Shown here in pieces: positions 24,789-36,481 of a DNA stretch of 64,000 nucleotides; the stretch's first letter is position 1; each line of letters begins with the position of its first letter. Source of the stretch: Kitasatospora sp. NBC_01246 (GTDB taxonomy: Bacteria > Actinomycetota > Actinomycetes > Streptomycetales > Streptomycetaceae). Below the pieces are notes generated by a model, which had not been told where the DNA came from, searched no databases, and saw only the letters and a program-made list of their open reading frames with translations. The stretch lies in NCBI RefSeq assembly GCF_036226505.1, contig NZ_CP108484.1:5084001-5148000 (forward strand). The letters run 5' to 3'. The translations under genes and the position numbers were made by a program.

Positions 24789-25370
24789 ATGAGCGAGGAC
24801 GCGTACGAGGGCCCCTGGCTGGTGGCCGGGCTGGGCAATCCGGGGGAGCAGTACGCCCGGAACCGGCACAACATCGGCTTCATGGTGGTGGACCTGCTGG
24901 CGCAGCGGATGGGTGCCAGGTTCAAGGCGCACAAGAGCCGCGCGCAGGTGGCCGAGGGGCGGCTGGCGGGCCGGCGGGTGGTGCTGGCCAAGCCGATGAC
25001 CTTCATGAACCTCTCGGGCGGCCCGGTGACCGCCCTGCGGGACTTCTACAAGACGCCGGCCTCGGCCCTGGTGGCCGTCCACGACGAGCTGGACATCGAC
25101 TACGCGACGCTGCGGCTGAAGCTCGGCGGCGGCGACAACGGCCACAACGGGCTGAAGTCGATCACCAAGTCGCTGGGCCCGGAGTACTACCGGGTGCGCT
25201 GCGGGATCGGCCGCCCGCCGGGCCGGATGGAGGTCGCGGACTTCGTCCTGAAGGACTTCTCCGCCACCGAGCGCAAGGAGCTGGAGTGGTTCGTGGACCG
25301 CTCGGCGGACGCCGTGGAGGCACTGCTCACCGACGGCCTGGAGCGGGCCCAGGGCGTCTACCACTCCTGA
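24789..25370 (+). CDS. pth: Peptidyl-tRNA hydrolase
   Basis: A 193-aa Pth1. It has the N-terminal GLGNPGEQYARNRHNIGFMV (catalytic His in RHNIGF), KPMTFMNLSGGPV, VHDELDID and GGGDNGHNGLKSI, then RCGIGRPPGRM. It releases tRNA from stalled peptidyl-tRNA in the cytoplasm. The start is the ATG at 24789, with ACGAGGAGCG upstream. An earlier in-frame ATG would lie in the hairpin flank. Confidence 0.96.
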   Translation: MSEDAYEGPWLVAGLGNPGEQYARNRHNIGFMVVDLLAQRMGARFKAHKSRAQVAEGRLAGRRVVLAKPMTFMNLSGGPVTALRDFYKTPASALVAVHDELDIDYATLRLKLGGGDNGHNGLKSITKSLGPEYYRVRCGIGRPPGRMEVADFVLKDFSATERKELEWFVDRSADAVEALLTDGLERAQGVYHS

Positions 25371-25550
25371 TCCGGCGTCAGGACGGTTGTTCGGCAAGGG
25401 AGCGGATCCCCGCCCGCCCGCCGCGGTGGGCGGGGCGGCTGGGCAACAGTCGTACAACGCTTGGCCGCCCAAACCTGAATGGGTGTGAGAAACCCGTGCC
25501 GGATCGGATAGCGTCGGGCCCGTACGCGAACGGGTCCTGGGGAGTTCTCG

Positions 25551-25877
25551 ATGCGGAGTTTGCGGCCGGTCCGGCGCCTGCGGCGGATTCGGGTGGTACG
25601 GCTGAGGAAGCTCGGCCGCAAGGTCGGCACGGCCGGTGCGCTGGGGGCGGCCGGGGTGCTGCTCTCGGGCGGTGGCGTGGCCCACGCGGAGACGGTGGCG
25701 GACCCCGATCCCGGTGTGGTGTCCCAGGATCCCGCGGCGGCCCAGTTCGGCCCGGTACTGGGCGGCTCGGTCGGCGGTGACGCGGGCCTGCTGGCCGTCG
25801 GCGGCGGCCTGGTCGTGGCGGCGGGCGGCGCGGCCCTCTGGCTGAAGCGCCGGCGCGCGGGCGATCCGGTGGAGTGA
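25551..25877 (+). CDS. Small secreted/membrane protein of unknown function
   Basis: A 108-aa protein. The N-terminus is very basic (about 10 Arg/Lys in the first 26 residues), then comes a hydrophobic stretch GTAGALGAAGVLLSGGGVAHA ending in an Ala-x-Ala cleavage site near residue 46. A short acidic mature part precedes a C-terminal membrane helix (AGLLAVGGGLVVAAGGAALWL) and a KRRR stop-transfer. This resembles small cell-wall-associated actinomycete proteins with a sortase-like tail but no LPxTG. No family is recognised. A possible ECF-type promoter (GAAAC, about 18 nt, CGTC) lies about 40 nt upstream. The start is the ATG at 25551. Confidence 0.7.
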   Translation: MRSLRPVRRLRRIRVVRLRKLGRKVGTAGALGAAGVLLSGGGVAHAETVADPDPGVVSQDPAAAQFGPVLGGSVGGDAGLLAVGGGLVVAAGGAALWLKRRRAGDPVE

Positions 25878-25902
25878 CGACGGTACGACTGGTGTGACGC
25901 GA

Positions 25903-25948
25903 AGGGCCCGGTGCCGCCCCCTCGGTCGAGGGGGCGGCACCGGGCCCT
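25903..25948. terminator. Bidirectional terminator between small membrane gene and ppc
   Basis: A perfect 21-bp stem (25903-25923 paired with 25928-25948) around loop GGTC, centred between the two convergent stop codons. Confidence 0.9.
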
Positions 25949-25966
25949 CGCGGTGCCGGGTGCCGG

Positions 25967-28780
<2,814 letters not shown>

Positions 28781-29026
28781 GGCTGGCTCCCTGTGGTGGT
28801 GGGGTTCGGCAACGGCTCATCGTCACAGCTCCGCACACGTGTGGCGGGTGTGACGCGTGCGGACCGCGCTGTCCGACGCGACCCAGCATAGGTGTCGGGG
28901 CGGTTGCTGTCCGCGAGGTGGCCGGATGGCGGACAAGATCACAGCCGGTTCAGGTGGTCTGGACCACTTGAAGGCCCGCCCGGGTGTCGGGGCGGAACCG
29001 GGTGGGGACGGGTCGGGGTTCACGCT

Positions 29027-29032
29027 TAGGCT
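29027..29032 (+). promoter_or_regulatory. -10 box placing the kinase start near a leaderless transcript
   Basis: TAGGCT lies 8 nt before the ATG at 29041, and no Shine-Dalgarno sequence is visible. The transcript probably starts at or next to the start codon. Confidence 0.5.
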
Positions 29033-29040
29033 GTGGGGCT

Positions 29041-30309
29041 ATGAGCAAGTCGCCTGGGGAGCGCGAGCGGGACCGGTCGTTCTGGTGGTGGGAGCGCCGG
29101 CGCAGCGCTCTCCTGGACATCGGGCTGGCGGCGCTGGCGGCGCTGGAGTGCGCGGCCAGCGCGGTCGCCTTCCTGGCGCCCCGGGTCCACCTGGGCGTGG
29201 TGGCCATCGTCGGGGTCGCGCTGTTCGGCGCGGCGGCCGGCGCCACGCTGGTGCTGCGGCGGCGCTGGCCGGCGGTGCCGGTGCTGGTGGCCCTGGTGGC
29301 GATGCCCGGGATGCTGGGCGTGGTGCTGCTGACGGTATCGCTCTACACGCTCGCGGAGACCTGGGAGTGGCCGAGCCGGCGCCGGCGGGTGGTGGCGCTG
29401 TCCGCCCTGGCCTTCGCCGAGGCGGTCGGCGTGATGCTGGTGTCCATGCTCACCCCCTCCGACCTGACGGTGGAGCAGCCGCCGCTCTGGGGGCAGGTGC
29501 TGCTGTCGGTGCTGGTGGCCGTCGGCCTGACCGTGCCGCCGGTGGTCACCGGCCTGTACGTGGGCGCGCGGCGGCGGCTGATCGAGTCGCTCAAGGACCG
29601 CGCGCACGGCCTGGAGACCGAGCTGGACCTGCTGGCCGAGCAGGCCCGCGAGCGTGCCCGCCGGGCCCGGCTGGAGGAGCGGACCAGGATCGCCCGGGAG
29701 ATGCACGACGTGGTGGCCCACCGGGTGTCGCTGATGGTGGTGCACGCCGGGGCGCTGGAGCGGATCGTGGCGAAGGACCCGGAGAGGGCGGCCCAGAGCG
29801 CCAAGCTGATGGGGGAGGTCGGTCGGCAGGCGCTGAACGAACTGCGCGAGATCCTCGGGGTGCTGCGGATGTCGGACGACAGCGCGCCGGAGCCGGACTC
29901 GCTGGTCGCGCTGCCCCGGCTGGTCGACCAGTCGAGGGCGGCCGGGATGGCCGTCACCCTGACCGTCAGCGGCAGCCGCCAGGAGTTCACCACCGAGGCC
30001 GAGCAGACCGCGTACCGGGTGGTCCAGGAAGGCCTGACCAACGCGCACAAGCACGCCGGTGGCGCGCAGGTCGCCGTGCTGCTCGCCTACGCGCCCAATG
30101 GCGTGCGGGTCAGCGTGGTGAACGCCTGTCCGGGCGGCGAGCGGACGGCGGCGGCGCTGCCCAGCGGGGGCAACGGGCTGATCGGGATGCGGGAGCGGGT
30201 GGTCGCGCTGGGCGGCACCTTCTCGGCGGGGCCGGAGGCGGACGGGGGCTTCCGGGTCGAGGCGGTGCTGCCGTCCAGGCTGGCCGTCCGGGCCGACCGG
30301 CTGGGGTGA
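29041..30309 (+). CDS. Sensor histidine kinase (NarL-type, HisKA_3), orphan
   Basis: A 422-aa kinase. It has four hydrophobic helices in residues 20-180 with short loops and little extracytoplasmic sequence, so it probably senses within the membrane. DHp helix: RTRIAREMHDVVAHRVSLMV with phospho-His in MHDVVAH. A reduced HATPase follows, with TEAEQTAYRVVQEGLTNAHK (N-box) and GNGLIGMRERVVALGG (G-box). No response regulator gene is next to it; the nearest LuxR-type regulators are at 11.3, 14.9 and 52.3 kb. The partner is unknown. Confidence 0.88.
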   Translation: MSKSPGERERDRSFWWWERRRSALLDIGLAALAALECAASAVAFLAPRVHLGVVAIVGVALFGAAAGATLVLRRRWPAVPVLVALVAMPGMLGVVLLTVSLYTLAETWEWPSRRRRVVALSALAFAEAVGVMLVSMLTPSDLTVEQPPLWGQVLLSVLVAVGLTVPPVVTGLYVGARRRLIESLKDRAHGLETELDLLAEQARERARRARLEERTRIAREMHDVVAHRVSLMVVHAGALERIVAKDPERAAQSAKLMGEVGRQALNELREILGVLRMSDDSAPEPDSLVALPRLVDQSRAAGMAVTLTVSGSRQEFTTEAEQTAYRVVQEGLTNAHKHAGGAQVAVLLAYAPNGVRVSVVNACPGGERTAAALPSGGNGLIGMRERVVALGGTFSAGPEADGGFRVEAVLPSRLAVRADRLG

Positions 30310-30357
30310 GGCCGCCGGCCGGGCGGCGTCCGCCCGGCGCGGCGCGGGCCGGAGCGC

Positions 30358-30954
30358 TCAGCCCTCGTCGGCGGTGCGCAGCCGCTCGGGCGCGGTACCG
30401 AGGACGAGGGTGCTGATCGCCTGGTCGACGCCGTGGCCGAGGAACCACTCCCCGGTGTGGTCCAGGCTGTAGACCCGGCCCTCCTCGTCCACCGCCAGCA
30501 GGGCCTGGCCGTACGCCTCCTCGCCGAGCGGGGCGAGCCGGGTGTCCAGGGCGCGGCCGAGGTCGGCCAGGGTGCGCGGCTGGTGGAGCCCGCAGAGCGG
30601 GTCCACCAGGAAGGGCGTCCGGGCCAGCTGGCGCCCCGGGCCGTCGAGGTCGAAGGCGAGGCCGCCGAACTCGGCCCAGGCCTCCACCGCGGCCGGGAAC
30701 ACCGCGTGACCGACGCCGGCCGGGCCGCCGTACGCCGCCAGGGCGTCGGCCCACTCCTCGGCCTGGCGGATCTGCCAGCGGCCGGGGTGCCAGCCGGCCG
30801 CCTTGAGTTCGGCGGCGACATCGGCCGGAAAGCGCGGGCGGCTGCGCAGGGCGGACCCGCCGGACGTGCTCGGCGGGGGCAGCGGCGGACTGGGCGGGTT
30901 CAGGGCGGGCTCCGGCGGCTCGGGGACGGGGGGCGTACGCGGGTGCGCGGTCAG
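30358..30954 (-). CDS. SUKH-3 immunity domain, apparently fused by frameshift to the upstream deaminase
   Basis: The reading frame encodes a clear SUKH-3 domain (SMI1/KNR4 superfamily, immunity proteins of polymorphic toxin systems): RFPADVAAELKAAGWHPGRW, AVFPAAVEAWAEFGGLAFD, RTPFLVDPLCGL, EEAYGQALLAVDEEGRVYSL and GEWFLGHGVDQAISTL. No ATG, GTG or TTG exists in frame between the deaminase and the domain. The region in front is a Pro-rich linker (LTAHPRTPPVPEPPEP) that begins exactly where the deaminase stops, one base out of frame. The likeliest reading is a deaminase-linker-SUKH-3 protein broken, or joined, by a -1 shift near 30954. The stated start is only where this frame meets the deaminase stop; a non-AUG start cannot be excluded. 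Confidence 0.65.
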   Translation of the reverse strand: MTAHPRTPPVPEPPEPALNPPSPPLPPPSTSGGSALRSRPRFPADVAAELKAAGWHPGRWQIRQAEEWADALAAYGGPAGVGHAVFPAAVEAWAEFGGLAFDLDGPGRQLARTPFLVDPLCGLHQPRTLADLGRALDTRLAPLGEEAYGQALLAVDEEGRVYSLDHTGEWFLGHGVDQAISTLVLGTAPERLRTADEG

Positions 30955-31412
30955 CGGGCGGGCGGCCCGACCGCGACGCTCCGCACGGCGAAGTGCTCCA
31001 GCAGCGGTACGCAGGAGCGGCAGGGCGGGGCGTGGGTGCCGTGCGCCGGGTCGTGCTCCTCGCGGATCCGTACGGTGGTCAGCCGCGAGCCCTTGAGCGC
31101 CTTGCGGGCCTCGGGCAGGCCCAGCGGCTTGCGGGCGGCGCGCTTGGAGCGCTTGGCGTCCACGACGGCCAGGTACTGGGAGAGCAGGACGGCCTCCGGG
31201 CAGCGGCCGGTGAAGCGCTCGCGGTGCTCCAGCGGCAGCGCGTCCAGGAAGTCGGCCACCAGGGGATGCAGGGCCGGGCGCCGGGCGGGCTTGTCGCCCG
31301 CCAGGGTGTGCACCTCGCCGCCCTTCAGCGACAGGGCGGCGGCGACGGCGGGCAGCAGGCTGTCGCGGAAGTGGCGCAGCACGGGCGGGCCGGCCGGTTC
31401 GCCGGTGGTCAT
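30951..31412 (-). CDS. YwqJ-like nucleic-acid/nucleotide deaminase domain protein
   Basis: A 153-aa protein resembling the YwqJ family of the cytidine-deaminase superfamily, known mainly as toxin domains of bacterial polymorphic toxins. Likely zinc/catalytic residues: Cys71 and Glu73 in FTGRCPEAVLLSQYL, and Cys131/Cys134 in APPCRSCVPLLEHF. No signal peptide or WXG/LXG delivery domain is present, so it is either an intracellular enzyme or a toxin tip lacking its carrier. The stop overlaps the SUKH-3 frame. The ATG at 31412 has AGGAGGAGGACG upstream, a strong ribosome-binding site. Confidence 0.72.
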   Translation of the reverse strand: MTTGEPAGPPVLRHFRDSLLPAVAAALSLKGGEVHTLAGDKPARRPALHPLVADFLDALPLEHRERFTGRCPEAVLLSQYLAVVDAKRSKRAARKPLGLPEARKALKGSRLTTVRIREEHDPAHGTHAPPCRSCVPLLEHFAVRSVAVGPPAR

Positions 31413-31765
31413 ACGTCGTCCTCCTCCTGTTCGTCCGCCGGTGACGGGACCGTGTGGGGTCAGTCCGGGGCAAGCCTGTCAAATGGCACCGACATCCGTA
31501 CAACCGGGGGGCGACGGCCGGCCACCGGCGGGCCGGTGGGTACGCCGTGTCGGCCGGATCCGCACGCCGTCGTCACGACTCGTCCCCGGGTTTCCCGAAT
31601 CCGCCTCCGGCCGGGGGCGGCGGCCGGTAGCGTTCCAGCAGCGAGCCAAGGGGGCGGCCGGTCCCTGGGGGGTTGATCGGCCGGTGCGGCAACTCCTCTG
31701 CTCGGTCTGGCCGTTGAGGCCGTCGGGGCAAGGGCGCCCCGGCGTCGAGCAAGGGGGGTCTTGCG
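31413..31765. other. Intergenic region between divergent deaminase and nucleotide-sugar operon
   Basis: About 350 nt containing the promoters of both divergent units. Short open frames here lack coding bias. I see no strong palindrome or RNA structure; the last 20 nt supply the ribosome-binding site AAGGGGGG of the dehydrogenase gene. Confidence 0.4.
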
Positions 31766-32926
31766 ATGACGGAGACGGAAACCGCGAACGAGGCGCCCGG
31801 CGAGCACGTGCCCACCCCGGGCGCGCCGCCGCAGCCCGCGCCCGCGCACCCGGTCGGGATCGCGGTGGTCGGCGCCGGCTACTGGGGCCCGAACCTGGTC
31901 CGCAACGCGCAGCAGACGCCGGCGCTGCGCCTGCACTGGCTCTGCGACCTGGACGAGGCCAGGTCCCGCCGGGTGCTGGGCGAGTACAGCACCGTCCGGT
32001 CCACCACCTCGTTCGCCCAGGTGCTCGCGGACGAGCGGGTCGGCGCGGTCGCGGTCGCCACCCCGGCCGCCGCGCACTACCGGCTGGCCCGGGCCGCGCT
32101 GGAGGCGGGCAAGCACGTCCTGGTGGAGAAGCCGATCACCACCTCCGCCGCGGAGGCCGCCGAGCTGGTGGCGCTCGCCGAGGAGCGCGGCCTGGTGCTG
32201 ATGTGCGACCACACCTTCTGCTACACGCCCGTGGTGCGCCGGATCCGCGAGCTGGTGCACGGCGGGGAGATCGGCGACGTCCAGTTCTTCGACTCGGTGC
32301 GGATCAACCTCGGGCTGGTCCAGCCGGACGTGGACGTGCTCTGGGACCTCGCCCCGCACGACCTGTCCATCCTGGACTTCGTCCTGCCACCGGGCGTCGA
32401 ACCGATCGGGGTCTCCGCCCAGGGCGCCGACCCGATCGGGGCCGGCCGGGCCTGCGTGGCCTATCTGACGGTCCGGCTGAGCAACGGCGCGCTGGCGCAC
32501 TGCCACGTCAACTGGCTCTCCCCGACGAAGGTCCGCACGACGCTCATCGGCGGCTCGCGGCGCACCCTGGTCTGGGACGACCTCAACCCGCAGGCCCGGC
32601 TCGCGGTGCACGACCGCGGCGTGGACCTCACCCCGCCCGACGAGCTGACCGACGCGATCCGCCACCAGACGCTGATCTCCTACCGGGTGGGCGAGATGGT
32701 CGCGCCCGCGCTGGTCGAGCAGGAGGCGCTGCGCAACGTGATGGCCGAGTTCGCCGCCGCCATCACCGAGGGCCGGGCCCCGCTCACCGACGGCCGGGCC
32801 GGACTGCGCGTGCTGCAGCTGCTGGAGGCCGCCTCGCTCAGCCTGGAGCTCGGTGGCGCCACCGTCCCGGTCGGCGCCGGTCCCGACGAACTGTCCGACG
32901 CGAACGAGAGGGCCGCCGCGCGGTGA
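31766..32926 (+). CDS. Gfo/Idh/MocA oxidoreductase (WbpB/WlbA-like UDP-sugar 3-dehydrogenase)
   Basis: A 386-aa NAD-dependent oxidoreductase. The N-terminal Rossmann domain has AVVGAGYWGPNLVRNA (about residue 33 on), VATPAAAHY and the family signature EKPITTSAAEA; the C-terminal alpha/beta domain has DLAPHDLSILDF. In the WbpB/WlbA group such proteins oxidise C3 of UDP-GlcNAc uronate, giving the keto sugar used by a WbpE-type aminotransferase. That role is inferred from the following genes. The first 28 residues are a Pro/Ala leader. Its stop overlaps the next start (GTGA), so the two are translationally coupled. Confidence 0.85.
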   Translation: MTETETANEAPGEHVPTPGAPPQPAPAHPVGIAVVGAGYWGPNLVRNAQQTPALRLHWLCDLDEARSRRVLGEYSTVRSTTSFAQVLADERVGAVAVATPAAAHYRLARAALEAGKHVLVEKPITTSAAEAAELVALAEERGLVLMCDHTFCYTPVVRRIRELVHGGEIGDVQFFDSVRINLGLVQPDVDVLWDLAPHDLSILDFVLPPGVEPIGVSAQGADPIGAGRACVAYLTVRLSNGALAHCHVNWLSPTKVRTTLIGGSRRTLVWDDLNPQARLAVHDRGVDLTPPDELTDAIRHQTLISYRVGEMVAPALVEQEALRNVMAEFAAAITEGRAPLTDGRAGLRVLQLLEAASLSLELGGATVPVGAGPDELSDANERAAAR

Positions 32927-33903
32927 ACGCTGTACAGATCGAGGGCTCCCGCTGCCTGGTCACGGGCGGGGCCGGCACCATCGGCTCCACCGTGGTCGAC
33001 CAGCTGATCGCGGCGGGCGCCCGCGAGGTGGTCGTGCTCGACAACTTCGTCCGCGGCCGGGCGGCCAACCTGGCGTACGCCCGCGAGATCGCCGCACCCG
33101 GGCAGCTGCGGGTGGTGGACGGCGACATCCGCGACCGCGGCCTGCTGCGCGAGCTGCTGGGCCCCGGCACCGACCTGCTGTTCCACCTGGCCGCGATCCG
33201 GATCACCCAGTGCGCCACCGAGCCCAGGCTGGCCCTGGAGATCATGGTGGACGGCACCTTCGACGTGGTCGAGGCCGCCGCGGAGGTCGGCGTCGGCAAG
33301 GTGATCGCCTCCTCCACCGCCTCCGTCTACGGCCTCGCCGACGTCTTCCCGACGCCGGAGACCCAGCACCCGTACCACAACGACACCCTGTACGGGGCGG
33401 CCAAGGTCTTCAACGAGGGGCTGCTGCGCAGCTTCCACGCGATGGCCGGCCTGGACTACGTCGCGCTCCGGTACTTCAACGTGTACGGGCCCCGGATGGA
33501 CGTCCACGGCAAGTACACCGAGGTGTTCATCCGCTGGATGGAGCGGATCGCCGCCGGGCAGCCGCCGCTGATCTTCGGCGACGGCGCGCAGACCATGGAC
33601 TTCGTCTACACCGAGGACATCGCCCGGGCCAACCTGCTGGCCGCCGCGGCGCCCGTCAGCGACCGGGTCTACAACATCGCCAGCAGCACCGAGGTCTCGC
33701 TGCGAGGGCTGGCCGACGCCCTGCTCACCGCGATGGACCGCACCGACCTCGACGTCGAGCACGGCCCCGCCCGGGGCACCGCCGGCGGCGTGGTCCGGCG
33801 CCTGGCGGACATCACCGCCGCCGAACGCGACCTCGCCTGGAAGCCCGAACTGGGCCTCGACGACGGCCTGCGCAGGCTGGTCGCCTGGTGGCGCGAGCAG
33901 TAG
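32923..33903 (+). CDS. NAD-dependent epimerase/dehydratase (extended SDR, nucleotide-sugar)
   Basis: A 326-aa extended SDR. It has VTGGAGTIGSTVVDQL (NAD site), DNFVRGRAANL, active-site ASSTASVYG with catalytic LYGAAKVFNE (YxxxK), RYFNVYGPRMDVHGKYTEVF and DGAQTMDFVYTEDIA. It resembles UDP-glucose/UDP-GlcNAc 4-epimerases of polysaccharide clusters (WbpP-like), but the substrate is not fixed by sequence. The GTG start overlaps the previous stop by 4 nt. It is part of a four-gene nucleotide-sugar operon. Confidence 0.87.
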   Translation: MNAVQIEGSRCLVTGGAGTIGSTVVDQLIAAGAREVVVLDNFVRGRAANLAYAREIAAPGQLRVVDGDIRDRGLLRELLGPGTDLLFHLAAIRITQCATEPRLALEIMVDGTFDVVEAAAEVGVGKVIASSTASVYGLADVFPTPETQHPYHNDTLYGAAKVFNEGLLRSFHAMAGLDYVALRYFNVYGPRMDVHGKYTEVFIRWMERIAAGQPPLIFGDGAQTMDFVYTEDIARANLLAAAAPVSDRVYNIASSTEVSLRGLADALLTAMDRTDLDVEHGPARGTAGGVVRRLADITAAERDLAWKPELGLDDGLRRLVAWWREQ

Positions 33904-33937
33904 TCCCCTCGTCTGCACGGCAGTTCGGAGTACACCT

Positions 33938-35068
33938 GTGTCCACCATCCCCGTCATGATCCCCTGGCTCGGCGAGGAGGAGGCCCTCGCCGCCGCCGAG
34001 GCCGTCCGCTCCGGCTGGGTGGCCCAGGGCCCCCGGGTCGCCGAGTTCGAGCGGGCCTTCGCCGAGCACCTCGGGGTACCGCACGCCGTCGCGGTCTCCT
34101 CCTGCACCACCGCCCTGCACCTGGCGCTGATCGGCGCCGGGGTCGGGCCGGGGGACGAGGTCGTCGTCCCCTCGTTCTCCTTCGTCGCCACCGCCAACGC
34201 CGTCACCTACGTCGGCGCCGTCCCGGTCTTCGCCGACGTGGACGTCACCACCGGCAACCTCACCGCCGCCACCGTCGAACCCCTGCTCACCGAGCGGACC
34301 AGGGCCGTGATCGCGGTCGACCAGGGCGGCGTCCCGGTCGACCTGGACGGGCTCCGCGCGCTGGTCGAACCGCGCGGGGCCACCGTGGTCGAGGACGCCG
34401 CCTGCGCGGCCGGCTCCGTCCACCGGGGCCGGCCGGTGGGCGGCACGGCGGCGCTGGCCGCCTACTCCTTCCACCCGCGCAAGCTGCTCACCACCGGCGA
34501 GGGCGGCATGGTCACCTGCCAGGACGGCGCGCTCGCCGCCCGGCTGCGCCGGCTGCGCGAGCACGGGATGAGCGTCTCGGCCGCCGACCGGCACGCCGCG
34601 AAGGACGGCGCCGGCCGGCTGGAGACGTACGACGAGATCGGCTTCAACTACCGGATGACCGACATCCAGGCGGCGATCGGCCTGGTGCAGCTGCGCAAGC
34701 TGCCGGCCATGGTCGCCCGGCGGCGCGAACTCGCCGAGCGGTACCGGGAGCTGCTGGCCGGCACCGGCGGCCGGCTGGTGGCCGACCCGGCGCACGGCAG
34801 CACCAACTACCAGTCCTGCTGGCTGCTGCTCCCGGACACCGCCCCCGACCGCGGGGCGGTGCTCGCCGACCTCGCCGACGCCGGCGTCTCCGCCCGGCGC
34901 GGCATCATGGCGGCCCACCTGGAGGCCCCGTACCAGGGCACCGCCCGGGTGCCGCTGCCCGCCACCGAGCTGCTCACCGGCCGCTCGCTGATCCTGCCGC
35001 TCTACCACGCGCTCACCGAGCGGCAGCAGGACCGGGTGGTCGGGGCCGTGCGCGCGGCGCTCGGCTGA
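33938..35068 (+). CDS. DegT/DnrJ/EryC1/StrS PLP-dependent sugar aminotransferase (first)
   Basis: A 376-aa fold-type I aminotransferase. It has WVAQGPRVAEFERAFAEHLG, SSCTTALHLALIGAGVGPGD, VPSFSFVATANAV, VEDAACAAGS, the PLP-lysine segment SFHPRKLLTTGEGGM and FNYRMTDIQAAIGLVQL. It transfers an amino group from Glu or Gln to a keto nucleotide sugar. The GTG start lies 34 nt after the epimerase stop. Less like WbpE than the next gene; it may act at C4 of a different intermediate. Confidence 0.9.
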   Translation: MSTIPVMIPWLGEEEALAAAEAVRSGWVAQGPRVAEFERAFAEHLGVPHAVAVSSCTTALHLALIGAGVGPGDEVVVPSFSFVATANAVTYVGAVPVFADVDVTTGNLTAATVEPLLTERTRAVIAVDQGGVPVDLDGLRALVEPRGATVVEDAACAAGSVHRGRPVGGTAALAAYSFHPRKLLTTGEGGMVTCQDGALAARLRRLREHGMSVSAADRHAAKDGAGRLETYDEIGFNYRMTDIQAAIGLVQLRKLPAMVARRRELAERYRELLAGTGGRLVADPAHGSTNYQSCWLLLPDTAPDRGAVLADLADAGVSARRGIMAAHLEAPYQGTARVPLPATELLTGRSLILPLYHALTERQQDRVVGAVRAALG

Positions 35069-35099
35069 ACCGGCCCGGCCGGCCCCGCCCGTCCACGGC

Positions 35100-35130
35100 C
35101 ACGGCCACGTTCACGGCCACGTTCACGGCC
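35100..35130. repeat. 12-bp tandem repeat between aminotransferase genes
   Basis: Two copies of CACGGCCACGTT plus a partial third (CACGGCC) in the 127-nt gap between the two aminotransferase genes. Confidence 0.8.
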
Positions 35131-35195
35131 CGGGGCCGGGCCGTCGCCGCCGTCCGCCCGCTCCGATCCGCCGAGACACCCAGGGGGAGACCAGG

Positions 35196-36320
35196 ATGAG
35201 CACCGATCAGCCCGTCGACGAGCCGGTTCCGCTGGTGGACCTGAAGGCCGCGCACGCCGAGGTGGAGGCCGAGGTCCGGGCCGGCTTCGACCGGGTGCTC
35301 GCCACCGGCGGCTACGTCAAGGGCCCCGAGACGGCCGGCTTCGAGGCGGAGTACGCGGCCTTCTCCGGCGCCCGGCACTGCGTCGGCGCCGCCAACGGCA
35401 CCGACGCGCTCGAACTGGCGCTGCGCGCCCTCGACCTGCCGCCCGGCGGCGGCGTGGTGCTCCCCGCCAACACCTTCGTCGCCACCGCGGAGGCCGTGGT
35501 CCGGGCCGGGCTGCGCCCGGTGCTGGTCGACGCCGACCCGGACCACCTGCTGATCGACCCCGAGCGCGTGGCGGACGCGCTGCCCGGCGCCGTCGCGCTG
35601 CTGCCCGTCCACCTCAACGGGCAGCTCGCCCCGATGGGCCCGCTGCTGGAGCTGGCCGCCGGCCGGCCGGTGGTGGAGGACGCCGCGCAGTCCCAGGGCG
35701 CCCGGCAGCACGGCCGCGCCCTCCACGGGCTGGTCTCCGCCACCAGCTTCTACCCCGGCAAGAACCTCGGCGCGTACGGGGACGCGGGCGCCGTCGTCAC
35801 CGACGACGACGCCCTGGCGGCCGCCGTCCGGCTGATCGGCGACCACGGCTCGGGCCGCAAGTACGAGCACGAGCGGTTCGGCTTCAACTCCCGGATGGAC
35901 GCGCTGCAGGCCGTCGTGCTGCGGGCCAAGCTGCGCCGGCTGCCCGCATGGAACGAGGCCCGCCGGGCCGCCGCCGAGCGCTACCACCGGCTGCTGGCCG
36001 GGATCGACGGCCTCACCCCGCCGCGGACCGCGCCCGGCAACGAGCACGTCTGGCACCTGTACGCGGTGCGGATCGGGCCCGGCCGGGACCGGGACGCCGT
36101 GCTCGCCGCGCTGCAGGCCGCGGGCATCGGCGCCGGCGTCCACTACCCGGTACCCGTCCACCTCCAGCCGGCGTTCCGGCAACTCGGCCACGGCGCGGGC
36201 GCGTTCCCGGTCGCTGAGCGGGCCGCCCGGGAGCTTCTCACCCTGCCGCTCCACCCGCACATCACCGCGGCCCAGCAGGAACGCGTCGTGGAGACGCTGG
36301 CCGAGGCGCTCGCCGCCTGA
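35196..36320 (+). CDS. DegT/WbpE-like UDP-sugar 3-aminotransferase (second)
   Basis: A 374-aa aminotransferase closer to WbpE/FdtB. It begins VPLVDLKAAHAEVEAEV, then has GGYVKGPETAGFEAEYA, GAANGTDALELALRAL, VVEDAAQSQGARQHGR, the PLP-lysine segment SFYPGKNLGAYGDAGA and FGFNSRMDALQAVVLRAKL. In the WbpA-WbpB-WbpE route it would convert UDP-3-keto-GlcNAcA to the 3-amino sugar. The ATG follows CAGGGGGAGACCAGG. It is the last gene of the sugar operon; a SUKH-1 gene follows after 161 nt. Confidence 0.9.
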   Translation: MSTDQPVDEPVPLVDLKAAHAEVEAEVRAGFDRVLATGGYVKGPETAGFEAEYAAFSGARHCVGAANGTDALELALRALDLPPGGGVVLPANTFVATAEAVVRAGLRPVLVDADPDHLLIDPERVADALPGAVALLPVHLNGQLAPMGPLLELAAGRPVVEDAAQSQGARQHGRALHGLVSATSFYPGKNLGAYGDAGAVVTDDDALAAAVRLIGDHGSGRKYEHERFGFNSRMDALQAVVLRAKLRRLPAWNEARRAAAERYHRLLAGIDGLTPPRTAPGNEHVWHLYAVRIGPGRDRDAVLAALQAAGIGAGVHYPVPVHLQPAFRQLGHGAGAFPVAERAARELLTLPLHPHITAAQQERVVETLAEALAA

Positions 36321-36481
36321 GCCCCGGCGGGCCGGCGCGGTCCGGGCCCGCGGCCGCGCTCCCCGCCCGTGGCCCGCGGGCTGTCCGGTGTGCCCGGGCG
36401 GGGGGTCGTGGCCCGGGGGGACCCCCTACGCTGGTGTCCAGCAAGCGCACCGAATTTGCAGCAGCCAGTGGGGGCTCCCAG

